Assembly: GCA_002366835.1 (NCBI GenBank)
Contig: DFBZ01000118.1
Coordinates: forward strand, 1 to 33,687
From: Gammaproteobacteria bacterium UBA3067
Lineage (GTDB): Bacteria > Pseudomonadota > Gammaproteobacteria > Pseudomonadales > UBA3067
DNA: 33,687 bases
Reading direction: 5' to 3'
Under the pieces are notes generated by a model. The model ran no database searches. It saw only the letters and a list, made by a program, of their open reading frames with translations, and was not told where the DNA came from. This document shows, in pieces, positions 7,722 through 15,927 of this stretch (position 1 is the first letter of the stretch; every line of letters starts with the position of its first letter). The position numbers and the translations under genes were made by a program.

Positions 7722-7830
7722 GTCAATTATTCGCATTTTCTATTTGTTAATACAAATGGATGTCCTGATTGTTCTGGTCAATTATTCGCATTTTCTATTT
7801 GTTAGAACAAGTGGATGTCCTCATTTTTCC
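7722..7830 (+). repeat. 55-bp tandem duplication
   Basis: GTCAATTATTCGCATTTTCT starts at 7722 and again at 7777. The first 28 bases are identical and the rest (ending in GGATGTCCT) differ at a few positions. Each unit carries one inverted, degenerate copy of the AGGGGACACCCAC motif found upstream of the RAYT gene. Confidence 0.85.
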
Positions 7831-7861
7831 TTTGATGTCCTGATTTTTCCTTTGATTTCCT
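7814..7861 (+). repeat. 20-bp tandem repeat, about 2.4 copies
   Basis: GATGTCCTCATTTTTCCTTT (7814-7833) is followed by GATGTCCTGATTTTTCCTTT (7834-7853), one mismatch, then a partial GATTTCCT. It overlaps the end of the 55-bp duplication and amplifies the same GATGTCCT core. Confidence 0.85.
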
Positions 7862-7985
7862 TGTCGTTACGTGCGACATATGGCGTTATCTTCATGACTC
7901 GGCAAGAATCAACAAAACCTTTCGTATCATAGTTTTTATCTGCACCAACAGTTTTTCGATGTCCGCCTGGTAGTTCCGCCAGCCC

Positions 7986-8024
7986 CTAAATGGCAGTTGC
8001 TTTGTACCTTTATCTGAAGGCACC
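7986..8024 (+). pseudogene. Relic of a second RAYT gene
   Basis: These 39 bases match codons 250-262 of the intact RAYT gene (7222-7260) at 34 positions. All five differences are transitions. The fragment would read LNGSCFVPLSEGT against LNGSCFAPLSEGI. No flanking similarity is seen, so it is a short leftover of a diverged second copy, or a conserved target-like piece. Confidence 0.6.
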
Positions 8025-8278
8025 GCCTGTTAGGCGCTTCTCTTTGTCTTGCTAATGTTTCTTTATGGAGGTTCCATTTGAAGTTTGCGCAAATTCGAGC
8101 CAGAATTGGCACTTTATGAAGGATGGTCACAATAGGCTGCCTGCAGTTTGTTACAGAATTTCTAAGCCACGTGCTAGTCTGTTCAGGCTCTTGCCGTTTT
8201 ACCTCTACATGCTTTGAGCTAAAGCTTCGGTATATTGACAAGTCACCTATTTTTTTATGCAATCAAATACGAGAAAGT

Positions 8279-9319
8279 ATGTTCGATAAAATTGTTGCTC
8301 CTTCTTCTTTAGGGCCGTTAATGGTCGATGTGGAAGGCTTAAGTTTAACCAAGGAAGATCGAAACTTACTGAAACACCCCTTTGTGGGAGGTTTGATACT
8401 GTTTAGCCGTAATTACGTATCGGTAGAACAAGTGAGCGAATTGATTGCGTCTATCAGAGAGCAGCGCCCGGAACTGATTATTGCGGTTGATCAAGAAGGT
8501 GGCCGAGTCCAAAGATTCAGGTCCTCCCTTACGCGCTTACCTCCCCTTGAAAGTGTGGGCAGGCTTTACGATAACAGTCCAGAATTAGCGATCGCATACG
8601 CCACCGAGCTTGGATGGATTATGGCATCCGAAATGTTGGCTTTGGGGGTGGATATCAGCTTCGCGCCGGTGTTGGATCTTGCCTACGGCGTAAGCTCTAT
8701 TATTGGTGACCGTGCCTTGCACGCAAAGCCAGAGCTTGTGTCCATACTCGGCGGCTCTTATATCGAAGGAATGAATCAGGCGGGCATGGTGGCTACGGGT
8801 AAACATTTTCCGGGTCACGGGGCGGTGCAGGCGGATTCACATCTCGAGCTGCCGCTTGATTCGCGCTCTTTAGAGGCAATAAAGCAACACGATATTATTC
8901 CCTTTAAGAGCTTAACCAAGCAGTTGGGAGGAATAATGCCTGCTCATATTGTGTATGAACGAGTGGATGCGCTTCCTGCTGGCTTCTCTCCTTATTGGCT
9001 GCAAACGGTGCTTCGCAACGAGCTGGGTTTTTCAGGGGTAATATTCAGTGATGACCTCTCTATGGAAGGAGCAGCCATGGCTGGCTCTTATGCGCAAAGA
9101 GCCGAGAAAGCACTGGCCGCCGGTTGTGATATGATCCTCGTCTGCAACTGTCGCGAGGGTGTGAATGCAGTGCTAGCGGATGATCAGGTCACGCAACACA
9201 GCGCTAATCAGCAGCGTATTCACGCATTACGTGGAAGTTTGCGTATATCTGGTTTGGAAGAGCTTCGATCTTTAAGCCGTTATCAAGCCGCTCAGGAAAT
9301 GATTGTGCGTTATTCCTAG
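8279..9319 (+). CDS. nagZ: Beta-N-acetylhexosaminidase NagZ
   Basis: A 346-residue glycoside hydrolase family 3 enzyme that releases N-acetylglucosamine from anhydromuropeptides in cytoplasmic peptidoglycan recycling. Family landmarks are IAVDQEGGRVQR (68-79), KHFPGHGAVQADSH (175-188, the mobile His/Asp loop) and FSDDLSMEGAAM containing the Asp nucleophile (SDD at 257-259). The frame is open 52 codons further upstream, but the protein matches the family only from MFDKIVAPSS, so I start at 8279 with GAGA upstream. No signal peptide, as expected. hpt follows 45 bases downstream and is probably co-transcribed. Confidence 0.95.
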   Translation: MFDKIVAPSSLGPLMVDVEGLSLTKEDRNLLKHPFVGGLILFSRNYVSVEQVSELIASIREQRPELIIAVDQEGGRVQRFRSSLTRLPPLESVGRLYDNSPELAIAYATELGWIMASEMLALGVDISFAPVLDLAYGVSSIIGDRALHAKPELVSILGGSYIEGMNQAGMVATGKHFPGHGAVQADSHLELPLDSRSLEAIKQHDIIPFKSLTKQLGGIMPAHIVYERVDALPAGFSPYWLQTVLRNELGFSGVIFSDDLSMEGAAMAGSYAQRAEKALAAGCDMILVCNCREGVNAVLADDQVTQHSANQQRIHALRGSLRISGLEELRSLSRYQAAQEMIVRYS

Positions 9320-9364
9320 CGTGTAAGCGGGTCTTAGAGCTTTAGATTATTTACTGAGTGGAAT

Positions 9365-9931
9365 ATGACTGACCTAAAAGAAATTATCGGTGTAAAAAAT
9401 ACGGCCGAAATGATTTATTCAAACCAGGAGGTCGAGGCATTAATTCAAGCCATCGCTGAAAAAATTAACCAAGCGTACAAAGGTCTTAACCCCGTTGTAT
9501 TGTGTATTATGAATGGCGGTGTGGTGTTTTGCGGGAAATTACTGCCGCTGTTGGATTTTCCTCTTCAGTTCGATTACGCCCATGCAACACGCTATAACAA
9601 TACGACAGAAGGTAATATTCTTGAGTGGCGCGTGGTGCCTACCTTAAATTTACAGGGTAGGGATGTACTTATTGTTGATGATATTTATGATGTTGGTGAA
9701 ACGTTGGCGGGCGTTATTCAGGCGTGTGAAAGCCAGGGGGCTTTGTCGGTAAAAAGTGCGGTGCTGGTCGATAAACATCATGATAGAAAACACAACCCTG
9801 GTTTTCAAGCCGACTTCGTAGCATTGAAAACGGACGATCACTACTTGTTTGGTTATGGCATGGACTATAAAGGTTATTTGCGAAATGAAGCCGGTATTTT
9901 TTCGGTAAATCAAGATGTATTAAAGAGCTAA
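9365..9931 (+). CDS. hpt: Hypoxanthine-guanine phosphoribosyltransferase
   Basis: A 188-residue type I phosphoribosyltransferase that converts hypoxanthine or guanine plus PRPP to the nucleotide in purine salvage. The PRPP-binding loop is VLIVDDIYDVGETLA (101-115); the earlier LCIMNGGVVFCGKL supplies the other phosphate-binding loop. The C-terminal DDHYLFGYGMDYKGYLRN is the family's purine-binding end. Length is normal. It sits between nagZ and a DUF2788 gene, all on the same strand. Confidence 0.9.
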   Translation: MTDLKEIIGVKNTAEMIYSNQEVEALIQAIAEKINQAYKGLNPVVLCIMNGGVVFCGKLLPLLDFPLQFDYAHATRYNNTTEGNILEWRVVPTLNLQGRDVLIVDDIYDVGETLAGVIQACESQGALSVKSAVLVDKHHDRKHNPGFQADFVALKTDDHYLFGYGMDYKGYLRNEAGIFSVNQDVLKS

Positions 9932-9998
9932 TGTTCTCAGCGATTTTGCATAATAATTGCAGTTTATTTGAAAAAGTTATTTTGATATAGGTTTTATT

Positions 9999-10202
9999 GT
10001 GGATATAGAAAAGTTTGAAACCGTTGCTTTAAATGTTAGTTTGGTTGGTTTGTTTTTATTTATGTTTTTTATCGTTTACGATTTGGCGAAAAAATCCAAA
10101 GCGGGAAAACTGGGTACGCTTGTTATGTTTGGGGCACTTTGCTTGGGGATGCTGGGTTTTTTGATGAAGGGAATTATCACAAAAGTGCTGGGTTTGGAAT
10201 AA
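9999..10202 (+). CDS. DUF2788 small membrane protein
   Basis: A 67-residue protein with two hydrophobic segments (about 10-29 and 41-58) separated by a basic KKSKAGK loop. The pattern and length match the DUF2788 family of gammaproteobacterial inner-membrane proteins of unknown function. Translation begins at GTG with ATAGG upstream; no ATG is available in frame before the first membrane segment. Confidence 0.7.
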   Translation: MDIEKFETVALNVSLVGLFLFMFFIVYDLAKKSKAGKLGTLVMFGALCLGMLGFLMKGIITKVLGLE

Positions 10203-10593
10203 ACGCAGCGCTGTTACGATATTAAGTTTCGGGATTTATATTTCTTGGGAAATCATTTATAAGTTGCGGATGGCACTGCGCGTAGCTTGAGTGCGACTGC
10301 ATGGATGCAGAAGGTAGAGTAACGCATAGAGCAGTTGCCGAGAACGAAGTGAAGTCCAACAATTTTGACGTGCGTTTTTTCTATGTTAATTAGTTGAAGG
10401 CTTGTTCTCTCTGAAAGCTCATAGGCGACAAAGAATAACGATTTAGTTTTTTGCTGCGGAATTCGATGGTGCTCTAACCCTTAATTTAAGTGTTGTAGCT
10501 GAAAGCGTGATGTTGGGTTTCACTTCGTTCTACCCAACACGATATTTTCGACGATTTTAAATCCCGCAACTTGCGTTGCTGTCTAAAGCATTT
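10203..10593. other. Intergenic region occupied by a repeat element
   Basis: Between the DUF2788 gene and the reverse-strand suhB. Most of it is the palindromic element described at 10261-10572; no gene is seen. Confidence 0.7.
10261..10572. repeat. Palindromic REP/BIME-like element A with terminal inverted repeats
   Basis: AAGTTGCGG (10261-10269) and CCGCAACTT (10564-10572) are perfect inverted ends. Inside are two oppositely oriented 27-base palindromes: 10334-10360 (GTTGCC...GTCCAAC, degenerate) and 10512-10538 (GTTGGGT...ACCCAAC, perfect 7-bp stem). The right palindrome is nearly the reverse complement of the left. CCAACAATTTTGA (10356-10368) recurs exactly in element B at 27741-27753. 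Confidence 0.7.
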
Positions 10594-11409
10594 TTAGCGT
10601 TTCATTTCAGGCGTCAGAAAGGGGTGAATGGCTTGTAGCGTTTGCTTAAATACCTTGGGGTTGCCGCATACAACATTACCATTTTTAAGGTGTTTGTCGC
10701 CGCCGCTGAGGTCGCTAATTAAGCCGCCCGCTTCTGATACGAGTAGTGCGCCTGCTGCTACATCCCAAGTGTGTAATCCAAGTTCCCAAAAGCCGTCGTA
10801 ACGTCCCGCCGCTACATAAGCGAGATCTAGCGCCGCTGAGCCCGCACGGCGAATTCCGGCAGTTTCTTCTGTTAGCTTTTTAAACATCTCAAGGTAGGCA
10901 TCCAGGTATGATTGCTGATCTTGGCGGAAGGGAAAACCCGTGCAGAGTAATGCTCCTTCTAGTGATTTGCGTGATGAAACCCGAATTCGTTTGCCATTTA
11001 ATTGGGCGCCACGGCCACGACTGGCGGTGAATTCTTCCTGACGCATAGGATCGACAACCACAGCGTGCTCAAGCTGTCCTTTGTATTGCAGTGCAATAGA
11101 AATGGCAAAGTGGGGCAGGCCGTGGATAAAGTTCGTGGTGCCATCCAGAGGGTCGATAATCCACAGGTAATCTTTGCCTTCTCCTTTGCCTTCGATCAGG
11201 CCGCTTTCTTCGCATAAAAAACCGTGGTCTGGATAGGTTTTTTGCAGGTTGTCGATAATGATTCTTTCTGCTGCCAGATCAACCTCTGTCACAAAGTCAT
11301 TCGCAGCTTTGTTTTTAACCCCCACCAACTCAATGCTTTCTGTCGCCCGAACAATAACTTTGCTAGCTGCTCGTGCTGCCCGGAGGGCGATGTTCATGAC
11401 TGGTTCCAT
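10594..11409 (-). CDS. suhB: Inositol-1-monophosphatase family protein SuhB
   Basis: A 271-residue member of the magnesium-dependent inositol monophosphatase family. Metal-binding residues are Glu67-Glu68 in CEESG and the signature WIIDPLDGTTNF (83-94); the C-terminal WDVAAGALLVSEAGG closes the site. In gammaproteobacteria SuhB hydrolyses inositol phosphates in vitro and also joins rRNA transcription antitermination complexes; which role matters here is not visible. It is transcribed away from the MBL-fold gene across a 343-base divergent region and converges on element A. Confidence 0.92.
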   Translation of the reverse strand: MEPVMNIALRAARAASKVIVRATESIELVGVKNKAANDFVTEVDLAAERIIIDNLQKTYPDHGFLCEESGLIEGKGEGKDYLWIIDPLDGTTNFIHGLPHFAISIALQYKGQLEHAVVVDPMRQEEFTASRGRGAQLNGKRIRVSSRKSLEGALLCTGFPFRQDQQSYLDAYLEMFKKLTEETAGIRRAGSAALDLAYVAAGRYDGFWELGLHTWDVAAGALLVSEAGGLISDLSGGDKHLKNGNVVCGNPKVFKQTLQAIHPFLTPEMKR

Positions 11410-11752
11410 AGAGATGTCCTGATTTAGTGTCGATCTGTGTGTGGGAAGGCTGCTGCTTGAATACTAGTGTGCAAATACTTTAAGAGCGAGGAAGAATAAG
11501 GGGCGCGATTCTAGCAAAATTTTGGCTTTAGGACTATGTAGTTTGGCTTTAGAGCAGTTTGGCAATGGCGAAGCGCGGGCCCTTGGCTTTCTGCTATATA
11601 GGGATAAGCCTTACAGAGGGCACGTTTTAGAGTGTTAGATTGGTACTCGATTGCGTTGTTGAAATGAGTTATCGTGGCCGATCAATGATCTTGTAAGCAT
11701 AAGCATCTAATAAACAAAATAAAATGTTTTTCCCTCAACAAGGAAGTAGCGA
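11410..11752. other. Divergent intergenic region
   Basis: Lies between suhB (reverse) and the MBL-fold hydrolase gene (forward), so it should hold both promoters. Apart from a repeated TTTGGCTTTA (near 11522 and 11545) I see no clear structure, boxes or gene. Confidence 0.5.
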
Positions 11753-12781
11753 ATGCCCCCACCAAGTCTGACTTACCCCTTCGAGCACCCGCCCGCCTCT
11801 GGGGAATTGGTTAATATTTGTGAAGGGCTGTATTGGTTGCGAATGCCCATTCCATTTCAGCTTAACCACATTAATTTATGGTTGGTTGAGGGGCTTGATG
11901 GCTGGACCATCGTGGATACAGGGGTGCAAAGCGATGATACAAAAAAACACTGGGAAAGCATTTTCAAAAATTATTTGAAGGGTAAGCCTGTTGATGGTGT
12001 TGTGGTCACTCATATGCACCCCGACCATGTGGGCATGGCCGGGTGGCTGTGTGATCGCTGGCAGACAGATTTAACTATGACAAAAACCGAGTGGTTACAG
12101 GCCCAAATCGGTGGGGATCTCGCTATCAAGCACCAAGACAGCTATGCAGCGCACTATAAGCGTTTGGGTGTAGACAGCAAGGTAGTGGAGAGTTTGCCGA
12201 AAATGTTTTCGCTTTTTTCTGGCTTGATGTCTCCTTTGCCCGGTACATTCCGCAGAATAGCGCAAGGCGATAGGATAAAGATCGGCGCTTTTGATTGGGT
12301 CGTTATGATCGGGCAGGGCCATTCCCCAGAGCATGCTTGCCTTTATTGTGAGGAGAAAAACCTGATTATTGGGGGGGATCAGCTATTGCCGGGAATTACC
12401 CCCGCCATTTCAGCATCAGTTGAAGAAATAGACAGCAACCCACTAAAGGAATTTCTCGACTCTCTCGAACAGTTTTATGATCTGCCGGCCGATGTGCTGG
12501 TGCTGCCTTCGCACCAATTACCTTATCAAGGGCTTCATACACGCATTGATCAGTTAAAAGCCCACCATTATTCCCGCTGCGACATGCTTCTTGAAGCATG
12601 CAAAGAACCGAAGAACGCCTTTGAGCTGGTGGATGTAATGTTTGGACATCGAAAACTTGGGCCGATGGATAAACTAATGGCCATGGGGGAAACCATCGCC
12701 CACGTTAATTTACTGTTAAATGAAGGAAAAGTGCGCCGTTATCTGGATGATAAAGAGCAATATTTGTTTGTTTTAACTTAA
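11753..12781 (+). CDS. MBL-fold metallo-hydrolase
   Basis: A 342-residue metallo-beta-lactamase-fold protein. The zinc motif THMHPDHVGMAGW (HxHxDH) lies near 86-98, with the later ligands in GQGHSPEH, GGDQLLPG and LPSHQLPY. The C-terminal 80 residues form a helical winged-helix-like extension typical of LACTB2-type members. No signal peptide, so cytoplasmic. The substrate is unknown; thioester or CoA-ester hydrolysis is common in this subgroup. Its stop codon overlaps that of queG on the other strand: the palindrome TTAA (12778-12781) ends both genes. Confidence 0.85.
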   Translation: MPPPSLTYPFEHPPASGELVNICEGLYWLRMPIPFQLNHINLWLVEGLDGWTIVDTGVQSDDTKKHWESIFKNYLKGKPVDGVVVTHMHPDHVGMAGWLCDRWQTDLTMTKTEWLQAQIGGDLAIKHQDSYAAHYKRLGVDSKVVESLPKMFSLFSGLMSPLPGTFRRIAQGDRIKIGAFDWVVMIGQGHSPEHACLYCEEKNLIIGGDQLLPGITPAISASVEEIDSNPLKEFLDSLEQFYDLPADVLVLPSHQLPYQGLHTRIDQLKAHHYSRCDMLLEACKEPKNAFELVDVMFGHRKLGPMDKLMAMGETIAHVNLLLNEGKVRRYLDDKEQYLFVLT

Positions 12782-13854
12782 TGTTGATTTAGTGCCCAGT
12801 GAATGTGTTCTTTCACCATGCTTTGTTCTTCATCATCGAGATCAATGCTCTGTGTCATTTTATCTTGCAGTGCTGTTTTGATCTCGTTATTGCGGGGCGC
12901 ATTACCAAGAGCGACGGCTATATTTCTCAACCAGCAGGCGTAACCAATGCGGCGGATGGGGTTGCCCTCGGTGCGCGCCAAAAACTCTTCCCGACTCCAC
13001 TGGAAAAGGCTTAATAGTGTGGCATCGTCAAAATGCTTGCGTGGGTGGAAGTCGTTTTCATCCGTGGTTTGGGCAAACTGGTTCCAGGGACAAACAATCT
13101 GGCAATCATCGCAACCATAGATTCGGTTACCAATGAGTGGCCGTAATTCTTCAGGAATGGCCTCTCTTAGTTCAATAGTGAGGTAGGAAATACAACGCCG
13201 TGAATCGAGTTGTTGGGGGCCGATAATGGCATCGGTTGGGCAAATGTCGATGCAGGCGCTGCAGCTGCCGCAGTGATCTGTTGCGGGGGCATCAATGGGC
13301 AGGGGGATGTTGGTGTATATCTCACCCAGGAAAAACCACGAGCCCGCCCCTTTATTTATCAGTAAGGTATTCTTTCCTATCCAGCCTAGGCCTGATTTTT
13401 CGGCCAGGGCTTTTTCCAGTACGGGGGCGCTGTCGACAAAGGCGCGGAAAAAACTGCCGGGTGCCTGTTCTTCAATTTTTTTTGCTAATTTTGATAGCCG
13501 CTTGCGCATAAGCTTATGGTAGTCACGCCCGAGTGCGTAGCGGGAAATATAGGCTTTTTCTGGTTGGGCGAGGGCGCTAATTAGTTCAACGCGAGGTGGA
13601 AGATAATCCATTCGGGCGCTAATAATACGTGTTGTTTTTGGCTCTAGCGCGGCGGGGTCGCTGCGCTTTTCAATATTACGTTCCATATAGTGCATTTCAC
13701 CGTGGAATTTCTTGTCCAGCCACTTTTCCAGGTGAATGTTGTGTGGGGCGATGTTTATATCGCTAATGCCAACTTGCTGGAAGCCGAGTTCCTTGCCCCA
13801 TTGTTTTATATTCTGTGCAAGTGAGGCAAAATGTGGTTTGGATGCTTTATCCAT
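12778..13854 (-). CDS. queG: Epoxyqueuosine reductase QueG
   Basis: A 358-residue cobalamin- and iron-sulfur-dependent enzyme for the last step of queuosine synthesis in tRNA. Two ferredoxin-like cluster motifs are seen: CGSCSACIDICP and CDDCQIVCPWN. The N-terminal IKQWGKELGFQQVGISD and the FRAFVDSAPVLEKALAEKSGLGWIGKNT region match the family. I use the ATG at 13854 (MDKASKP) because it fits the usual length; a GTG at 13887 would add eleven residues and overlap the divergent nnr start. The two start codons are only 24 bases apart. Confidence 0.93.
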   Translation of the reverse strand: MDKASKPHFASLAQNIKQWGKELGFQQVGISDINIAPHNIHLEKWLDKKFHGEMHYMERNIEKRSDPAALEPKTTRIISARMDYLPPRVELISALAQPEKAYISRYALGRDYHKLMRKRLSKLAKKIEEQAPGSFFRAFVDSAPVLEKALAEKSGLGWIGKNTLLINKGAGSWFFLGEIYTNIPLPIDAPATDHCGSCSACIDICPTDAIIGPQQLDSRRCISYLTIELREAIPEELRPLIGNRIYGCDDCQIVCPWNQFAQTTDENDFHPRKHFDDATLLSLFQWSREEFLARTEGNPIRRIGYACWLRNIAVALGNAPRNNEIKTALQDKMTQSIDLDDEEQSMVKEHIHWALNQH

Positions 13855-13878
13855 AAAATCAACAGGGTTCTCGTTAGT

Positions 13879-15447
13879 ATGGATCACTCAGTGCTCGATA
13901 GCGATTATAGAACGCAGCTGCCTATAAATCTGTATAACGCGGAACAAAGCCGTGCCTTAGATCATTATGCAATTCAGACCTTGGGTATAGCTGGCTTATT
14001 GCTGATGGAACGGGCTGGATTGTCCTGTTTTAAGCAAATCGAAGCAAACTGGCCCGAGGCGGAGCGTATCACCATTCTCTGCGGACATGGCAATAATGGC
14101 GGTGATGGTTACGTTATTGCTGCGCTGGCGAAGCTTGCCGGAATGGACGTTACTGTTTTGCAGCTTGGGTCGAGGGACAAAATGACCGGAGATGCCCAAC
14201 TTTGCCAACAAAGGGCGAATAATCTCGGCGTGCCGATTTGTGAAATTCTTAGTGGTGAAGCCTTGGCCGGCCAACAGAGCCGCTTGGAAAGCTGCGATAT
14301 AGTGGTGGATGCCTTGCTGGGCACCGGTATCAGCGGTGCGCCCCGTGGTCTTTATGCGCAAGCAATTCAAGCCATCAATCAAAGCCCTGCCGTTGTGCTC
14401 GCTGTGGATACGCCATCGGGCTTATGCGTAAACACTGGTTGGGCAGAGGGCGAAGCAGTGAAGGCGCAATTAACCCTAACCTTCATTGCCTGCAAGCAGG
14501 GCTTGCTAACCGGTGCGGCGGCTAATTATACCGGCACCCTTTTGTTTGATGATTTAGGGGTGCCGCAAAGACTTTATCTTCAAGAGAAGCCCTCATCGTA
14601 TCGTTTAGAGCTTGCAGGCCTTTTGTTTCGCCTACCTGCTCGTCCACCAACTGCTCACAAAGGAAGTTGCGGGCATGTGCTGGTGATTGGTGGTGCTGAA
14701 GGCATGGGCGGCGCAGCGGTGATGGCGGCAACGGCAGCGGCAAGAGTCGGGGCAGGGTTGGTGAGCATCGCCAGCCCCAGTGAAACCATTGCTTTGCAAG
14801 CGCTTAATCAGCCTGAGCTGATGTGTCGGCAGGTGAATGATCAAGCCGAACTTGAAGCCTTAATACAACGCGCAAGCGTGTTGGTCATTGGCCCCGGTTT
14901 AGGGCAATCAGAGTGGTCATTATTGGCCTTACGCCTTGCTTTGGATTCGGGTAAACCCTGTGTTGTAGATGCAGATGCTCTGAATTTGTTCAGTGAAACT
15001 TCATCTTTGAAGGCGCATTCTTTATGTGTGTTAACGCCTCACCCAAAAGAAGCGAGTCGCTTATTACACTGCTCTACAGATGCAGTGCAGAAAGATCGGT
15101 TCAAGGCGGTGGAGTCAATGGTAAAAACCCTTGGTGCCACCATCGTATTAAAAGGGCCGGGGACACTTATTAGTGATGGGGAGAATATATCGCTGCTCAG
15201 TGCAGGTGGCCCAGCGATGGCAAGCGGCGGCATGGGAGACGTCTTAAGTGGTGTAATAGGCGGTTTAATGGCACAAGGCTGCGATACACTCTTTGCGGCC
15301 CAGCTTGGGGCAAGCCTTCACGCCAGCGCTGCCGATAAACTAGTAGAAAATAAGGGTGTGCGAGGCATCCTGGCAACGGATCTTATTCCGCTTATTCAGC
15401 AGCTTTTGCAGAAGCCCTTTGTTGTGCAAGCTGAAGGTAGAGAATAA
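13879..15447 (+). CDS. nnr: Bifunctional NAD(P)H-hydrate epimerase/dehydratase
   Basis: A 522-residue fusion that repairs hydrated NAD(P)H. The N-terminal epimerase half has GHGNNGGDGYVIAALA, and the C-terminal ADP-dependent dehydratase half has LTPHPKEASRLL, VLKGPGTLI and GGPAMASGGMGDVLSG, the nucleotide-binding end. The frame extends 16 codons upstream into queG, but the family-like sequence begins around INLYNAEQSRALD, so the ATG at 13879 is preferred. tsaE begins at its stop codon (TAATG overlap), a classic translationally coupled order in gammaproteobacteria. Confidence 0.93.
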   Translation: MDHSVLDSDYRTQLPINLYNAEQSRALDHYAIQTLGIAGLLLMERAGLSCFKQIEANWPEAERITILCGHGNNGGDGYVIAALAKLAGMDVTVLQLGSRDKMTGDAQLCQQRANNLGVPICEILSGEALAGQQSRLESCDIVVDALLGTGISGAPRGLYAQAIQAINQSPAVVLAVDTPSGLCVNTGWAEGEAVKAQLTLTFIACKQGLLTGAAANYTGTLLFDDLGVPQRLYLQEKPSSYRLELAGLLFRLPARPPTAHKGSCGHVLVIGGAEGMGGAAVMAATAAARVGAGLVSIASPSETIALQALNQPELMCRQVNDQAELEALIQRASVLVIGPGLGQSEWSLLALRLALDSGKPCVVDADALNLFSETSSLKAHSLCVLTPHPKEASRLLHCSTDAVQKDRFKAVESMVKTLGATIVLKGPGTLISDGENISLLSAGGPAMASGGMGDVLSGVIGGLMAQGCDTLFAAQLGASLHASAADKLVENKGVRGILATDLIPLIQQLLQKPFVVQAEGRE

Positions 15448-15920
15448 TGGTAGCAGGAGAAGTATCAGCCATCCTGAAGGATGATTCCCAAACAGTCGTT
15501 TGGGGTGAAAAAATAGCGGCAGCACTTAAAGAAGGTGGCACCGTATATTTGTATGGTGAGTTGGGGGCAGGGAAAACCACTCTGTGTCGTGGCATATTAA
15601 GGGCTTATGGCCACCAAAGCGCCGTAAAAAGCCCCACTTATACTATAATTGAACCATATGAACTCGATTGCGTAAACGTTTACCACTTTGACCTTTATCG
15701 AATGCTTGACCCGGAAGAGTGGGAATACTTGGGGGTGGATGAATATTTTTCCCCAGAGAATATCTGCTTGGTGGAATGGCCAGAAAAGGGTGCTAACTAC
15801 TTACCCGCTAGCGACGTGAATATTACGCTGCTTTATCATGAAAATGGGCGCAAAATAATAGTTTCGGCCTCCAGTAATCGCGGAGCGGAAATACTTCAAG
15901 AACTAAAAACGGCTGAATGA
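15447..15920 (+). CDS. tsaE: tRNA threonylcarbamoyladenosine biosynthesis ATPase TsaE
   Basis: A 157-residue P-loop ATPase that supports t6A37 modification of tRNA together with TsaB and TsaD. The Walker A motif is GELGAGKTT (37-45). The switch-like VKSPTYTIIEPYE and YHFDLYRMLDPEEWEYLG segments and the CLVEWPEKG motif are family hallmarks. It overlaps nnr by one base and is followed seven bases later by the amidase gene. Confidence 0.95.
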   Translation: MVAGEVSAILKDDSQTVVWGEKIAAALKEGGTVYLYGELGAGKTTLCRGILRAYGHQSAVKSPTYTIIEPYELDCVNVYHFDLYRMLDPEEWEYLGVDEYFSPENICLVEWPEKGANYLPASDVNITLLYHENGRKIIVSASSNRGAEILQELKTAE

Positions 15921-15927
15921 GGGTCTT

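Larger units (their letters stand above)
7564..8278. other. Repeat-rich gene-free region after the RAYT gene
   Basis: No intact gene is credible here. The stretch contains a degenerate GGGTGTCTTGTC motif just after the RAYT gene, a 55-bp tandem duplication, a 20-bp tandem repeat, and a RAYT coding relic, described separately. A short plus-strand frame across the repeats is low-complexity and not believable as a protein. The last 250 bases lie upstream of nagZ and should hold its promoter, although no box can be named. Confidence 0.6.

Noticed and set aside
7722..7861. Spaced repeats that could suggest a small CRISPR array.
   Set aside because: The repeats are directly tandem, with no unique spacers of even length and no cas genes.
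7717..7932. A 71-codon plus-strand reading frame across the tandem repeats.
   Set aside because: It merely translates the repeats, is low-complexity and lacks a ribosome-binding site.
8123..8278. Upstream extension of NagZ by 52 codons.
   Set aside because: The extra residues do not resemble the family; NagZ is cytoplasmic and starts at MFDKIV.
13855..13887. GTG start giving QueG eleven more residues.
   Set aside because: The ATG at 13854 fits the family length and avoids overlap with the divergent nnr start.
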